DNA from: Microstegium vimineum
Taxonomy: Eukaryota; Streptophyta; Magnoliopsida; Poales; Poaceae
Length of the DNA stretch: 64,000 nt
Assembly: GCA_022036555.1 (NCBI GenBank)
Contig: CM039135.1
Span: 43,703,312 to 43,767,311 of the forward strand
Direction: 5' to 3'
The position numbers and the translations under genes are program-made. The notes below the pieces were generated by a model, which saw only the letters and a list, made by a program, of their open reading frames with translations, made no database searches and was not told the DNA's origin. Position 1 is the stretch's first letter, and every line of letters begins with the position of its first letter. Below are positions 34,151 through 46,360 of this stretch, piece by piece.

Positions 34151-37100
34151 ATGGGGAGGGGGCGCGTCGAGCTCAAGCGGATCGAGAACAAGATCAACCG
34201 CCAGGTCACCTTCGCCAAGCGCCGCAACGGCCTGCTTAAGAAGGCGTACGAGCTCTCCGTGCTCTGCGACGCCGAGGTCGCCCTCATCATCTTCTCCAAC
34301 CGCGGCAAGCTCTACGAGTTCTCCAGCACGCAGAGGTACTATATACACGCACACGCACTACCCCGGCCGCGTGCGGTTGCCCGGCCTTGCCGGTCAGTCG
34401 TATGTAGTCATCACGCTTCACGCGTCACCGTGCTCGATCGATCAGCTGCCCCTGGACTCACCGGATCTCGCCAGATCTGCCCGTGCTGTTCCTGGACCGG
34501 GCGTTACGAGCAGTTTCTGTCGCACCTTCTCGATCGATCGAGTCCGGCCGGGGTTCCCCGCGCGGGACTGCTGCTTTCGCGCCGTGCTGATGATGGGTTT
34601 AGTTCACGCGAGAGTGAAAGAGAGGAGATTGAGCTGGGTTCTCATGTGGCTTCCGGCCGGACACCGGATCCGGCCGGCTACCATCCTACCACTACACCTC
34701 ATCTTGGGTTTTAGCTAGGGTTTGCTTTCTGGTCCCTTGGGTAGATCGCCTCACTTTGCTTTGTCAAGTGTAGTCGCGCGGCTGTCAAAGCTTATATATA
34801 GAACGCTAAAATTCATGACGACCCGCGAGCAGCATGAATTCGAAGTGGATCTGGTTAAGCATGAGGATGGCTCCCGTTTCCAGCTACCACAAACTTACAA
34901 TTTCCTCTGGATCTCTGCTTTTTTAATCATCGTCGTCCCAAATGCACTCCAAACTCCTGAATATATCAAGTTTCAGAAGCATCGCCTTTTGTTTTCTTTA
35001 ATTTAAAGAAGCAGCATAAATTGACCTTTTCTATTGAACTGAAACGTGTGAAGTGTGTAGTAGGCTCGTTTATGATCCAAAGAAAAGAGGAAAGCTTTGA
35101 CATATCTTCGTCCATGCTGTTAAGATTCCTAAGCATATCATGTAATGATAAATTAATTCTTGAAATTATTCATGTCATTGCTACGTTTAATTAATAAGGC
35201 ATATCTAAATATATAAGTAAACTCAACATCATTTCTGTTCCTAATTAAACAGTTTTGTGGGCCTGCATATGAATCGTCAATAAAATTATTTTCCTAGATT
35301 GGTATTATATATATTGTATCAAACTACTCTATGCATAAACTTGTTTTCTAGGTCAACTATATAAACCTTTGTATGGAAAGATGATCCAGCTCAATACTCC
35401 AGGCTCCATTCAAAGCCGAGCCAAATTTTGGCTGACATTATTGTGTTTATTTAGTTATAAGTTGGTGCTATTATCGTGTATCGTATGAAAATGACACAAG
35501 ACGAATTGCCGGTCATCTGATCTATTCCATTGTCCATAAACAAGAGTAGCCCTCATACTATCTAGCTAAGAACTCATAGAGTTGGTTTTCTCTACACTAG
35601 CCTAGCAGTGGCAACTATAGCTAGTATCTACTAGGACTAAAAGTCTGTGGCCAGGATAAAATGAATATATTTATTTATTTGGATCACTACGTACTGATAT
35701 ATCTTATATATAGTCCAAGTAAGATGGAGTAAATCATTGTCAATCATATTTTCTAGTACAACATGCATGCATGCACTACCTTTTCCATGTTTCATTTGAG
35801 AAACACAGTCCTTGGCCCAAATGGCAAAAATGAAGATTCCTTGACGCACCCCTGGCAGGAAGTAAAAACAATGTACTTACGTCATGAAGCAATTAATAAC
35901 CTTGATTTTCATTCTGTCGTATTATATAGACCCCACCGTTGGCACACAGAAATGTTTGCCCTGATCGAACTCTTTGTTGACTAAGCTACCTGGCTATTCC
36001 TTCTGTCTCATGTCAGACGACATCCCTTCAGAGTTCCACTTCCACAAATATAGCATCTCATGCGGGCTGAATATTTCACTTCTTGTCTAGTCGAGTATAT
36101 ACTAATGTATTTATAGGAAAGTTCTACTGAACTATTAGGAACTGACATGCCACCATTTTGTGAATCCATTTGTTATGTGATATTGTTTGTTTTATTCTTG
36201 TTTTTATGATAATAACTCAGCAAAATTATGGCTTCCGTGATTATTAATGGTAGCAAATTTTAGGAAACATTGCTTTTTGTTCAATTCTTCAGAGGAACTA
36301 TTAGATATGTGCTGGGCCACACATATTCACATATTTCTACAAATTTAAAACTTGGATTTGTCTAAGAAAAGGATAACTCTAAACATCAAGCATAATATAA
36401 CTATACAGGAAATGTTTTAAGCAAGTTTCCTTTCAGATTAAGAAATTTCTGCGTTATTTTCTTATGCGTTCAATTTGCACACACTATTTTTAATGACATT
36501 ATATTTTCAACTTTTTTTTGATATTAACTGCTGTATATGCCTGAGTTTTCATGCCTTCTTTACGTGCAGCATGCCAAAAACACTTGAAAAATACCAAAAA
36601 TGCAGTTTTGCAGGGCCTGAAACAGCCATCCAGAATAGAGAGAATGAGGTAAGATGTTCTCTTCCTCTAGTTCAAATTGTGGACAAGTTTGTTTGAGTTT
36701 TTGTGCATATATTTACAGCCTTGATATATACTCTAGAAAACATTATTCAACATTAATTACTTTGCTGCTAAGAAGTTATGTCATCTAGCATTCCTATTGT
36801 CTAAATAAACGTCATCCTGGAAATATAATATTTTGGATTTTTCATATGTGAAACATATTACATATAAAAATTGATTAAAGGATAGGAAGTACCTGCACAA
36901 GGCTATTTGTGGAGATTTTTTAATAAAACAAACTATAAAAACTACATGTGACAGCAAAAATTGCGTTGGCCTGTACGTAACGTGCCTAAGTACATTTTTT
37001 TGTGAGGTACTACTATGTGGTGTGTTGTGCAATAAAGAAAATCTTTATAGACATTTCTATTCTCAAATTCATTTTAAATTAGTTTTCTGGTGCAAATGAT

Positions 37101-39429
37101 GAGCTTCACATAGCATATTGATCACTGTAATCTCCATGTTAATTGCTGAACTAGGCATTCCTTTATATGCTAACCTTTCATGACATTTATTTCAGCAACT
37201 AAAAAGCAGCCGCAATGAGTACCTCAAACTGAAAGCACGCGTCGATAATTTACAGAGGACTCAGAGGTGAGTTTTGTTTTACAGCTGAGATAATTTTGTT
37301 ATTTCTGTACATACAAAAAATAGAAACTTCTGTTTGAAATATGCTTTGTTTTGGGGGAAAATCCTTAAAACCAAATAGCATGGCTTTTATTCATCATGAC
37401 CAGAGCAAGTTCATGAAGCAACATTAAGTTTATATTCATATAGTGCAAAGCTAGGAATACTATAACGTTCAAGATGTTTTGCCAACATGATTATCCTCTC
37501 AAATGCATCATAATACAAACTACTTAATGTTTCTCTGGAACCGTACCATTGTTGCGGCGAAACCGGCGAAACCATATCTCTTAGCTTTGAATATAAAAAA
37601 CAAATGAAATGAGCTACCTTCTGAAACTATATAGCATGCATGCGGGTCAGTGGCCTATAATTTGATGCTACCATTTTATACACGCATAATTAGCTCAAGT
37701 GAAAATAAAGATTTCTAGTATTGTTTGGATATATGTCGTCCTGTATAATCTTTCAAGTTTGCAGCGCATATCTTTTTATTTTAAAGAGACGTAAAAGGGT
37801 GACTTAGCTCAGTGCATTTTTTTTCAGTGTAAACAAAGACAGATACATTCACATTTTTTTAGATTGCAGATACATTCACATTTTGATAGCGAATTAAAAG
37901 TTTGAATGTTTTATCAACAATCCTCAGGAACTTGCTTGGTGAAGATCTTGAATCATTAGGCATAAAAGAGCTGGAGAACCTTGAGAAGCAACTCGATTCA
38001 TCTTTGAAGCACATAAGATCTACAAGGGTACTGAAATTTGCTAACAGCATAAACGAATTGTGTATTTCCTAGCTGTTTTGTATTAAGTGGAATATTTAAG
38101 CTGACCCTTTTCTGAAATAGGTACACAGCTAGGTCTCATATATATATATGTCACTGCTATCTGATTTCTTAATTAAAATCCTTTACTGCTAGGCCTGCGG
38201 ATAATATGAGTTTGTGGGGAGTCAAATATATAAAAACTGTGCATGTAGCATGTTTCTAGAGCATATGTTTCTGACCAGTTGTTGCTTCTCCTGTAGACAC
38301 AACACATGGTTGATCAACTGACAGAACTTCAGAAAAGGGTATGCTACTCTTCATGATTTAACAAAGTAATATTAGCGACTTCACTAAATCAGTAAATAAC
38401 TTCATTGTTCAATTTGCAGGAACAAATGTTTTGTGAAGCAAATAAGTGCCTTCGAAGAAGAGTAAGTTGTAAAGTTCTCTGTATCATTAAACAACCATTT
38501 TTATGCTATTTCTTTTGGGGTGCCTGTTGTACACTTGTAGTATTAATGCACTCGTCATACACCATTGCAACAAGATGAAGAGACCAAAGCCACATATAGT
38601 AACCTTTTCAGTTATCCAGTTTCCTCGTAAATTTCTGAGTTTGAACAGGGGACGCACATTTCCATATACACGGGATCAAAACATATATAACCACATACAT
38701 ATATGGTTCAGGCAGTAATGATAGCTACCTTTTTCATTGTTTTGAGATGTGCAGCTGGAGGAGAGCAACCAGGTTATATGGCAGCATGCGTGGGAGCAAG
38801 GCGAGCGGCATCCTGAAGTGCAGCCGCAGCAGCTACACGGCAATAACTTCTTCCATCCCCTCGATGCTGCTGGTGAACCCACCCTTCAGATAGGGTATGG
38901 TCCTCATACTTTCGGTGAATCAAGCTCTCCTGGCCCTACTTTAAAACAAGGGAAATTAAACAAGGATCCATGCCAATTTTGTGCAATACTATTTCGATGC
39001 CCTAGCAGGCCGGCTCGGATGCATGATCGAACATCCAAGTTTTTTTCTTCATACAGCAATAATGATCTTCAAACTAAATGGCGTTTCCTTTGATCTAATA
39101 TTATCCTATATGCTCATTTGATCGTCCTACTTACATACAGGATCATCAAAATGATACCTTGTTGTCCTGTTATTTTCCTGATGGCAAAACCCAAATGCCA
39201 CAAAATCACATGACATGTCACAGACTAGAGAATTCGCTATCACTGTAAATTGTTAAATCTTTAAATACAAAATAGACTAAAATAGTGATGACATTCTTGT
39301 CATAGAGTTGCTCTTTGTATTCAGATTAAAGCTGATTCCTCCGTTTTTGTGCAATTTGTTTACAGGTACCCTTCAGAGGCACTGACTAGCTCATGCATGA
39401 CCACCTTCCTGCCCCCATGGTTGCCATGA
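34151..39429 (+). CDS. SEP3-like MADS: SEPALLATA3-clade MIKC MADS-box protein (OsMADS7/OsMADS8-like)
   Basis: Nuclear transcription factor that binds CArG boxes and joins floral quartets; E-class function specifies floral organs. Eight exons: 34151-34335, 36570-36648, 37196-37266, 37928-38027, 38297-38338, 38420-38461, 38755-38894, 39366-39429. All junctions are GT/AG and the frame closes to 240 aa. The MADS domain (1-60) begins [20 protein letters not shown] and includes [20 protein letters not shown]. The I region holds [20 protein letters not shown]. The K-box (about 89-170) has [20 protein letters not shown] and the [20 protein letters not shown] helix. The C-terminus carries both SEP motifs, [17 protein letters not shown] and the end [10 protein letters not shown]. 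Exon 1 of 185 bp and two 42-bp exons are standard for MIKC genes. Intron 1 is 2.2 kb. Residues STQ...KTLEKYQKC lean toward OsMADS8. Confidence 0.94.
34336..36569 (+). other. Intron 1 of the MADS gene (2.2 kb)
   Basis: Begins gtactata and ends tacgtgcag. A long first intron is usual in SEP and AG-type MADS genes and often carries regulatory elements. Here it is AT-rich after 34790. I see no transposon end and no perfect CC(A/T)6GG box, although ccaaattttgg at 35423-35433 is one base longer than a CArG core. Confidence 0.7.
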
Positions 39430-39640
39430 GATCGAACTACTGTGTGATTCTGAAATAATAAGCATGGCGGCAGCCTGTGCTATATGTTGTGCTTCGAGTG
39501 ATATATTCTACGTACTTTAAAGTTTCTTGCATGGCTTGTATGTGTGCGTGTAACATTTGTGATGAACATGGAACTTATCCATTTGATTCTCGAATAATTA
39601 ATGAACTGGGTAAAATCGTGTTGCCTGAAATATTAATTTA

Positions 39641-39958
39641 GGGCATGTTTGGTATAGCTCTGCTTCACCAGTGAAGCTATTTTTTTTAGAAAATAGTTTC
39701 ATGAGCAACTCTCTAGGTGAAGCTGAGCTATTTTGAAAAAAATGTTTGACAAAACAGCTTCGCCAACAATTTTATGCATAGATATGAGAGAGAAAGGGGG
39801 AGAAAGTTGTGATAAACTACTATTTTCAGCTTCATCTCAATTCATATGTTTATGAGAGGGGAGAAAAAACAGCTTCATGGATCAAACTATTTTGAAAAGA
39901 GATGTTTGACAAAAAAAAAAGCTCACAATAGCTTCCTTAAGTTGTACCAAACATGCCC
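39641..39958 (+). mobile_element. Tourist-like (PIF/Harbinger) MITE, copy 2, 318 bp
   Basis: Ends gggcatgtttggtat and gtaccaaacatgccc are inverted complements; tta flanks both sides (39638-39640, 39959-39961). No coding capacity. It lies about 210 bp after the MADS stop codon, possibly within or next to the 3' UTR. It is inverted relative to the copy at 31947-32280. Confidence 0.9.
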
Positions 39959-39961
39959 TTA

Positions 39962-42347
39962 GTGTGCGTGTGAATCACATGGAGGTTGTGATCCGTGTGC
40001 TTCAGTTTTCTAGTACTAGCCGTTTAGAGGCGGGGAGGGAAGTGGAGTTCTTGTCTACAGTACAAAACAAGGAAACCAAACAACTACATCTTCAGCTGCC
40101 ACTGTGATTGCTACATCATGCATTGATCCCATACTCCCTATAGATGGCCAGAAGGCATGTGGCTTATATGGTCGTCTAGGATTTTGTAATGGTTAGTGGC
40201 AGACCTAGGATTTCAAAGTTGAATGTGGCCAAGCAAAGATCAAGGTGATTTGAGATTTTACCCCTAAATTTGATTAAAGAAGATTCAGTTGTCTTGCGGG
40301 TCTGTGACCTCCTGGGTGGCTATTGGCGTGCGACAAGCAATTCGCTTGTCGATAGATGAGGCCAAGCAGCGAGCGCTACTTTGCTGGATGGATGGCTAAG
40401 CACTCCTATGGGATGGTCGATCCACCCCTAGGGAATAGGGTGTTGCCACATCGAGGTGCCACCATGCGCAGTGGGTGGTGACCAAGGTCAGCAGTGCTAG
40501 TTGTTAGGGTCCTCGGTTTGATGGTCCTGCCTGTCACCACACACAGAGACAACTTGGTGTCGAGAGGACCGGAGGAGAAGGTGGAATTGGAGAAGCTTGG
40601 GTCGTCAGGTGTGGCCAGTACATGGGAAATATGTGGTTGCGATAGGTAAATGAGTCGAGTGAACTGCTATGTTTTTTTATGAATAAGAGCAACCCCAAGA
40701 GCATCTTTATACACTTCCTCATTGATAGGAATAGTGATTCTAGTGAAGAAAATATCCTCTAACAACTTCTTTAACTGAATCTCCAAATATTATCATCCTC
40801 TATTCGAGATTTCTCACTAGCTAAAGATGGAGAGCCAAGTTGGCTCTCTGGAGTGTGAACAAGATATAGAGAAGTTATTGGATGCCAAAAGATATAAAAA
40901 TGGTTTTTATTCAAATAACTCTCTAAATGATGATTTAAGAGTGAGTTTAAGATTCTTGGAGATTCTCTAAGATGGAGTGAGTAGTAATTTTGAAGCTTAA
41001 TTATTTTTTTTACATGTACTAATTTTTACCCAAAATTGTTGGGTATGCCATAAAATACTGGGATACACAATGGTAGGTTCATCCACGACATTGGTCTGGC
41101 TTAGAAATTTGGATTGACTTACTCTTGCTTGTGTCCATGTAGGCATGACCCATGGCATGTGCCGCTTGGATCGATGGAGCGTCCCATGGTGCTATTATGG
41201 CAATGCTCATTTAAACATGGGTATGATCAATCCATTAGATAGCCCATCCTTCTCATATAAAATGTCATTTAACTTAGCCATCACCCTCACATTTATGGCT
41301 CAAATTCGGAACGACTAATTTCAACCATGCGTTGAATCCAAGTTGGCTTTCTCCCACAGCTAGTTTTCAAAAGAATCTCATTACAAAAGAACTTATCTTT
41401 TGACAAACCAACTCTAGGGGAGAAGAACACATTGGAACATGGAGGCATAGGTGTTCCTTCACTGATAGAGGACACGACCTCCATACTCGGACACATCAAG
41501 AGGTAGTTGTGTCTCTCCATGCCATAGGTGCTCCATCGCCTAGATCTCAGTTGTCATCGTAGGAAAAATGACACCACCATTGTCATCGAGCTCAACAAGG
41601 ACAATGACGGGACTTAGAGCACTATGAGGGCAACCGCATGGCAAGATAGGAAGAAGGAGGCTAGGGCGGCATAATTGCAGAGGAGGTTTGTGCGGGGATG
41701 GGCGAAGCACAAAGAGGTGAAGCTCAACCTCTGTTTCCAAGGACAATCCTAATGGCAGCGCGTGGAGGATGAGCGCATCATGGTATAAAAGAGAACCACA
41801 TGGAGGAGTAGCTCGATGGCAGCACGGGGAGGAGGGACTCATTGGTTCATAAGAGGAATGGAAGAGGAAGAGGTGGAACTATAATGGGAAAAGTTGGGTT
41901 TGGTCATGATTGGAAAAGGCTTCTTTCATGTTGTATCTGAGAATGGCCTCGAAACATCTCATTTAGAAATGCAATGTGCTTTTTTCATGGGAATTAGACT
42001 CATAAGTGGATCCAAATGGGGCCTTTGTCTCCTTCCATGCAGCTCTCCCTCATCCCTAGTTGCACATGTGGCCTGATGACGCGGATGTGGTACTCGATCT
42101 TTTCTCAGGTGAATACAACTCTTAATTTGGTAGAGAATTGACATACATGACCCAACTTTGAATCATAGAGACTCATAGCACCACGTCTCGTTTGGTTATC
42201 AACTATATATTGCCTAGTTGATCTCGCCATGATGGATAATTCTAGCTTGCTAATGGAAGAACACAAGAAAGAACACACTTGAATTTGTTAAAACCATTAA
42301 GCTCATACTTGGGGGTCACAAACTGATGAATGGTGAAATTATTCAAT
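39962..42347. other. Intergenic; one MITE-like stretch, no supported gene
   Basis: 40686-40985 begins aagagcaaccccaagagcatc and includes ctctaaatgatgatttaagagtgag, a phrase also seen at 13813-13840 (cctttaaatgatgatttaaagagtgag). The two places therefore share a MITE family. 41300-42100 has - strand frames of about 100 aa without recognisable features. Sequence continues past the gypsy element at 58233. Confidence 0.5.
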
Positions 42348-42559
42348 GATATTGTCGGGTACAAAGGTAAGGGGTACCCTAAACGTGTGATAATCTAATG
42401 CTTACAATAGCAACTATTTTTAAGGCAGGATCCGATCAGCCGTCTGAGTCAATGAAGGAAGGCCCATCACGCAAAGGTTTCCTTCACCGGCAACAGGGAC
42501 CGGTCGTGGGCCGGCCCATTGCAGGAAAAACAGAAGACAGGATACCCCTCCATCTCTAC

Positions 42560-42895
42560 CTCGACTGATGGACAGGGGTCGAACGAACGACCCCCCTGCC
42601 TCCGCCTCCGCCTCGACAGACGGACATGGGTCGAACGAATGACCCCTCCGCCTCTGCCTCGACAGACGGACAGGGGTTGAATGAACGACCCCCCGCCCCC
42701 ACCTCGACTGACGGACAGGGGTCGAACGAACGACCCCCCGCCTCTACCTTGACTGACGGACAGGGGGTCGAACGAATGACCCCTCCGCCTCCGCCTCTAC
42801 CTCGACTGACGGACAGGGGTCGAATGAACGATCCCTTCGCCTCCGCCTCCGCCTCGACCCCTTGAATGACGGACAGGGGGTCGAACAAACAACTC
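42560..42895. repeat. Minisatellite in 5' LTR (cggacaggggtcgaacgaacgacccc)
   Basis: Seven or so copies of a unit of roughly 40-50 bp built from gcctc(c/t)(g/a)cctcgac(t/a)gacgg, then acaggggtcgaacgaacgac and a C-run. Each unit contains ggggtcgaacgaacgacccc, an imperfect palindrome. The same array occurs in the 3' LTR with different C-run lengths. Confidence 0.85.
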
Positions 42896-43455
42896 TTGAG
42901 AAGGAGGCTCGATCGACTTACCTGCTCTCGGTATGGGGTAAAGGGGATCCAATGCGTCTACCTGCCCCCGCCTAATGCCATGGGCGCCCACTACCACAGT
43001 CAAATCCATCAACTCGCCGCCCATGCCCTGGACCTCCGTTGACCGTGCGGCCGCTGTAGCCACGTCACAGGTACGGAATCCAGATGCACCCCCTCGAGCC
43101 ATGAACAGGACGTCCCTCGACTGTGTCTTCGGGGATACGACAGGGTCACGCTGGCCTCGACCCCCCTCGACTAGGGGGCTCGACCCTCGTCTCCAACCAC
43201 TCCAGCATGGAACCTGTCCTATCCGCTCCGTCCCGCTTCAACTGTGGAGCCTGCACCCGTCTACAGGAGGCCAACCGTACTGCGCCATGACGTTCGGCAA
43301 CGTCCAGTCTGCTATCACCATGCCCTGAACACCGGAAAGACGGAAAGGCCATGCCGCTACAGCGATCGACGTCCCATCGCAAGCATGGCGCCGCGGACAT
43401 CTCTCCCATGCCTCTACAGTCTAGGACCTCTGTACTCTCCGGCCTCCCCTTGATC

Positions 43456-43462
43456 TATAAAA
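43456..43462 (+). promoter_or_regulatory. TATA box of the gypsy LTR
   Basis: tataaaa in the context gatctataaaaggggacg, present at the same place in both LTRs (57791-57797). Position in the last third of the LTR fits a U3/R border. Confidence 0.6.
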
Positions 43463-43894
43463 GGGGACGCTGGGATAGAAGAAGGGGCATGCGCATTCGG
43501 ATCAGCTCACGCATGCGCATTCGTATTGGTATCGGCTCACACATTCAGACATCAGCTCTGACCCGTATACACCAAGAGCCAAGTCGCACACACCGCACCC
43601 GACTGCTTGATCGACCTCTCAAGCAATCCACCACCGACCACCTAGGGTAGCCCTGCTAGTCCTAGGCACTAGCTCATCCTGAGCACCCCCGTGTAAACCT
43701 GCTTGTACCCCCCCTGTACGAGCACTTCGGTGCAAGATAATACAATCCATCCTCCCCCGCTGGACGTAGGGCCTTTTGTGCCCGAACCAGGATAAATCTT
43801 GTGTTCTTCTCGCATCACGTCTGGGAGAGGGAGCACGCAATATACAAATTTACTAGCCGGTGGTCTTGACCCCCTGGGTCATAACACCGACAGT

Positions 43895-43912
43895 TGGCGC
43901 GCCAGGTAGGAG
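43895..43912 (+). other. Primer binding site
   Basis: tggcgcgccaggtaggag starts two bases after the LTR end. TGG pairs with the CCA tail of a tRNA. I do not assign the tRNA; a search against grass tRNA 3' ends would decide. Confidence 0.6.
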
Positions 43913-43949
43913 GGTTTGCGTGTCGATCAACTCCGAACTACTCTCCAAG

Positions 43950-46360
43950 ATGGATTCCACGATCCCATCACTTCCATTCACCACCATCATCTGGTTCGGG
44001 AGCCTAGAGTTCATGTCCACGGGCCACGGCCATGACATGGATAGCAGCAGCTCCGGTACTCCGGGCCAAGGAGGACCAGATGACGGTCCCACCACTCGCG
44101 CCTATCGCCTGCGACCAGGAGGAGGCGCGAACGACGCCGCCACACTCTTCACTGCGCGGATCCCGAGACGCCGGATGCCGTCTCCCCAGCCTCAGCTGGT
44201 GACACAGTTCCTCCCTTCGGGAGCCTGTTTGACCCATGCTTGCGGGTCGGGGTGGGTACCTCGCTGAGCCTGACTTTGGCTCTGCCATACCGTCATCTCA
44301 GAGGGTCCCTATGGCTTCTCTTACATACTCGGCCGCGCCACCGCACAACCTGTTTCCACATGGGCTCTACAACAGCGCCAGACTCTGTTATGTTTTTGTA
44401 GACTCACAGATGCAGGCACGTTGCGGGTCCTCAGGGAGCCTGCTACGTGCAACGATCAACCTCGTCACCACCCCTCTGTCGGACGAGCTCCCGGAGCCAC
44501 GACGAGCCCCGACCCTTGGGTATCACACCTCGGGCACGTTACAGCGACGACTGGAGGAGGAGCGCAGGGGATCTTTCCCCAACTTCTACCACGGCTACCC
44601 CGACTCGGACTCCCCCAATGAGGATTACGATCCCACCCGGGAATGTTTCCACATCGACGGCCAGGTTGACTCCCAGGACGACATCAACGACGCCGCGACC
44701 ACGGATGAAGGAGGAGGGGGCAACGGTACCCCGGCGCGAGACGTCGCCCCCCCCGGTTCCAGTCGAAGCCGATCCACCTCAGGACGCTAAGATCGCGCAA
44801 GTCCGAGAGCTGCTCGCCAAGCTCGAGGAGGAACGCCTGCGACTTCAGCAGCTCGAGCACGCCCTCGAGCGAGATCACGGGCGCCCACAGGGTGTGGGAG
44901 CCTGCGGCCGGGCCCGGGAAGTCCATCGACAGATCATCGAGGAGGGGGCAAACGAGCGCCACGTCTACAACCGTGCTAGCCAAAATGTCGTGGCAGCCGC
45001 AATGCTGCTCCGCGACATGCCGACACCGTCGACGCCCCAAGCGCAGCGCATCAGAGACGAAATCCAGGGGCTTCTCCAAACCACGGCCGTACAGCAGGCG
45101 GAGAGCTCAGCCTCGAGGCGCAGAGGAGCTGCTTCCGAGCGGCGGGACGTGCCCCCTCGACAAGATCGAGAGGTATCTGTCCACTAAGACAAGGCGCCCC
45201 AAGGCGGAGCAGAGCGGCAACCAGTTCGAGACCGCATCCTCGACGATCGACAACCGCGAGACGCGCGATACGACATCAACGACAACAAACAACGCCGACA
45301 CGGTGACGCTAAGGCTCGAGGTTATAGTGCTCATCGAGGTGGGCGCTACGACAACGACGAGGATCAACGTCAATCCCCGGAACCACCAGGGCCACGAGTC
45401 TTCAGCAATGCAATCCGACAAACCGCCTTGCCTGTTCGTTTCCGTCCACCCACCAGCCTGGTCAAGTACAACGGCGAAACCAAGCCGGAGCTCTGGCTTG
45501 CTGATTTTAGGCTGGCATGTCAGCTAGGAGGAGCCGACGACGACCACGTCATCATTCGGCAACTCCCGCTCTTCCTCTTCGACACCGCTCGAAGGTGGCT
45601 CGAGGAGCTCCCCCCGGGCTTGATCCATGGTTGTCCCGACCTGGTCAGGATCTTTGAGGGGAACTTCAAGGGCACCTACGTGCGGCCAGGAAACTCCTGG
45701 GATCTCCGCAGCTGCAACCAGAAGCCAGGGGAAACCCTCCGCGACTTCACCCAACGGTTCTCCAAGCAACGTGCTGAGCTAACCCACATCTCCGACCACG
45801 ACGTCATCACGACGTTCGTCGCCGGGACAACCTGCAAGGAGCTGGTGCGGGAACTGGGACGGAACACCCCCAAGACCGCCAACGAGCTTATGGACATCGT
45901 CGCCAACTATGCAGCTGGCGAGGAAGCCGTTGGCGCGTTCTTCTATGCATCCCCAAGCAAAGGGAAGGCCAAGGCGGACGAGCCCGGGGGTTCGAATAAT
46001 GGGCCCAAGAAGAGCAATAACAACAACAAGAAGAAGAAGAACCAGCCAGGTCGACGCGATGTCGAGCCCTACGATCTTGTCGCTGCGATAGACAAGAAGA
46101 AGCCTAGAGGTCCCCCTCTCGAGGGGGGCGTCTTCGACAAAATGCTGAAAGAGCCCTGCCCCTATCACAAGGGACCGGCCAACCACAGCCTCGAGGACTG
46201 TCGCATGCTCAAGAAGCACTTCTGCTCCCTCGGCCTCAAGAAAGACGACAAGAAGGAGGACCCACAAGACGAGGGCGATGGCAAGAACGGGGGCTTCCCC
46301 GAGATCCTCGACTATTTCATGATCTTCGAGGGACCCTCGACTCGACTCAGTACGCGTTAG
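43950..46360 (+). pseudogene. gag: gag region of the Tat element
   Basis: Encodes the capsid/nucleocapsid precursor that packages element RNA. The N-terminal part is spread over frames. 43950-44266 starts MDSTIPSLPF. 44236-44790 carries LEEERRGSFPNFYHGYPDSD. A third frame (44750-45187) has AQVRELLAKLEEERLRLQQL, a coiled coil. The conserved Retrotrans_gag core lies at 45428-46360: RFRPPTSLVKYNGETKPELW, LPLFLFDTARRWLEELPPGL, GETLRDFTQRFSKQ. Then comes a Lys/Asn-rich tract and CPYHKGPANHSLEDC, a degenerate zinc-knuckle-like region. Frameshifts lie near 44250 and at a run of C's at 44748-44755. Stops are at 45185-45187 (taa) and 46358-46360 (tag). It cannot make a full Gag. Confidence 0.85.

Larger units (their letters stand above)
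42353..43892 (+). repeat. 5' LTR, 1540 bp
   Basis: TG...CA bounded. Contains a minisatellite (about 42560-42890), a TATA box tataaaa at 43456-43462 in gatctataaaaggggacg, and a C-rich downstream part. The U3 promoter would drive the genomic RNA. Near-identical to 56686-58227. Confidence 0.95.

Noticed and set aside
35423..35433. CArG box in MADS intron 1
   Set aside because: The A/T core is seven bases (ccaaattttgg), not six; not a consensus CArG site.
42560..42895. Regularly spaced repeats that could suggest a CRISPR array
   Set aside because: Units are tandem without unique spacers, occur in both LTRs, and lie in a plant retrotransposon.
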